Assembly: GCA_900556845.1 (NCBI GenBank)
Contig: USQO01000003.1
Span: 1 to 63,508, forward strand
Direction: 5' to 3'
DNA: 63,508 nt
Source: an uncultured Bacteroides sp.
GTDB lineage: Bacteria; Bacteroidota; Bacteroidia; Bacteroidales; Bacteroidaceae
The notes beneath the pieces were generated by a model. It saw nothing but the letters and a program-made list of their open reading frames with translations. It was not told the origin of the DNA and made no database searches. Numbering within the stretch: position 1 is the stretch's first letter; each line of letters opens with the position of its first letter. A program made the translations under genes and the position numbers. Of this stretch, positions 63,468 to 63,508 are shown one piece after another.

Positions 63468-63508
63468 CTGTCTCTTATACACATCTGACGCTGCCGACGA
63501 TAAGGCTC
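63468..63508. other. Nextera sequencing adapter left on the contig end (not biological)
   Basis: CTGTCTCTTATACACATCT (63468-63486) is the Tn5 mosaic end as read through in Nextera libraries. It is followed by GACGCTGCCGACGA, the read-1 adapter tail, and eight bases (TAAGGCTC) in the i5 index position. Confidence 0.97.

Noticed and set aside
63469..63484. Start codon and residues MCIRDS of the terminal gene
   Set aside because: They are encoded by the sequencing adapter, not by the genome.
1..63508. CRISPR arrays, prophage, insertion sequences or restriction/defence islands
   Set aside because: I saw no regularly spaced repeats, transposase, integrase, phage structural gene or known defence gene. 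The CPBP protease and YgjP-like protein lack defence partners.

Overview
The window looks like chromosome from a gut Bacteroidales species, most likely Bacteroides or Phocaeicola. The evidence is a SusC/SusD pair with a divergent hybrid two-component regulator, an ECF sigma/FecR pair, many Bacteroidetes lipoproteins, and at least eighteen intergenic matches to the Bacteroides -7 promoter element TAnnTTTG. The DNA is moderately AT-rich and about 50 protein genes are packed tightly. I see one tRNA, no rRNA, no CRISPR array, no prophage and no intact insertion sequence. The last 41 bases are Illumina Nextera adapter, so the right edge is an uncleaned contig end.

Layout. 0-1.6 kb: FecR anti-sigma and ECF sigma factor, probably heading a SusC/SusD locus beyond the left edge. 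2-7.6 kb: M28 peptidase-SufE operon, a THUMP-like methyltransferase with a secreted esterase, a FimB/Mfa2-like lipoprotein and a cysteine-rich DUF3109 protein. 7.7-12.6 kb: gpmI, a GH29 fucosidase lipoprotein, rnhB and a two-piece LysO-type exporter. 12.6-22.9 kb: one long minus-strand operon, rimP-nusA-infB-cvpA-sufB-sufC-sufD-sufS. 23-29 kb: a small membrane protein, a YgjP-like metallopeptidase, tRNA-Met, a HAD phosphatase-ribF-CPBP protease operon and a DEAD-box helicase.

29-40.9 kb is a compact polysaccharide utilisation locus: a GH20 hexosaminidase, SusD, SusC and a divergent HTCS regulator, probably for amino-sugar-containing host glycans. 40.9-46 kb: ruvB-flippase-DUF389 operon and mnmA. 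46.3-48.4 kb: a three-gene set (LOG family, single-domain SIS isomerase, PfkB kinase) that looks like a sugar-phosphate module of unknown substrate. 48.4-53.7 kb: surface glycan genes (GT8; GT90-GtrA-GT2; an LTA-synthase-like phosphotransferase). 53.8-58.9 kb: viroplasmin-type RNase H, argS and an AsmA-family protein. 59-63.5 kb: a lipoprotein with collagen-like repeats and a von Willebrand A domain, a DUF4369-only lipoprotein, an outer-membrane barrel and a truncated coiled-coil protein.

I found no locus that I can confidently call a wholly undescribed system. The items most worth pursuing are the collagen-like/vWA surface lipoprotein and its neighbours, the LOG-SIS-PfkB module, and a 55-base element present twice in unrelated intergenic regions 22 kb apart.
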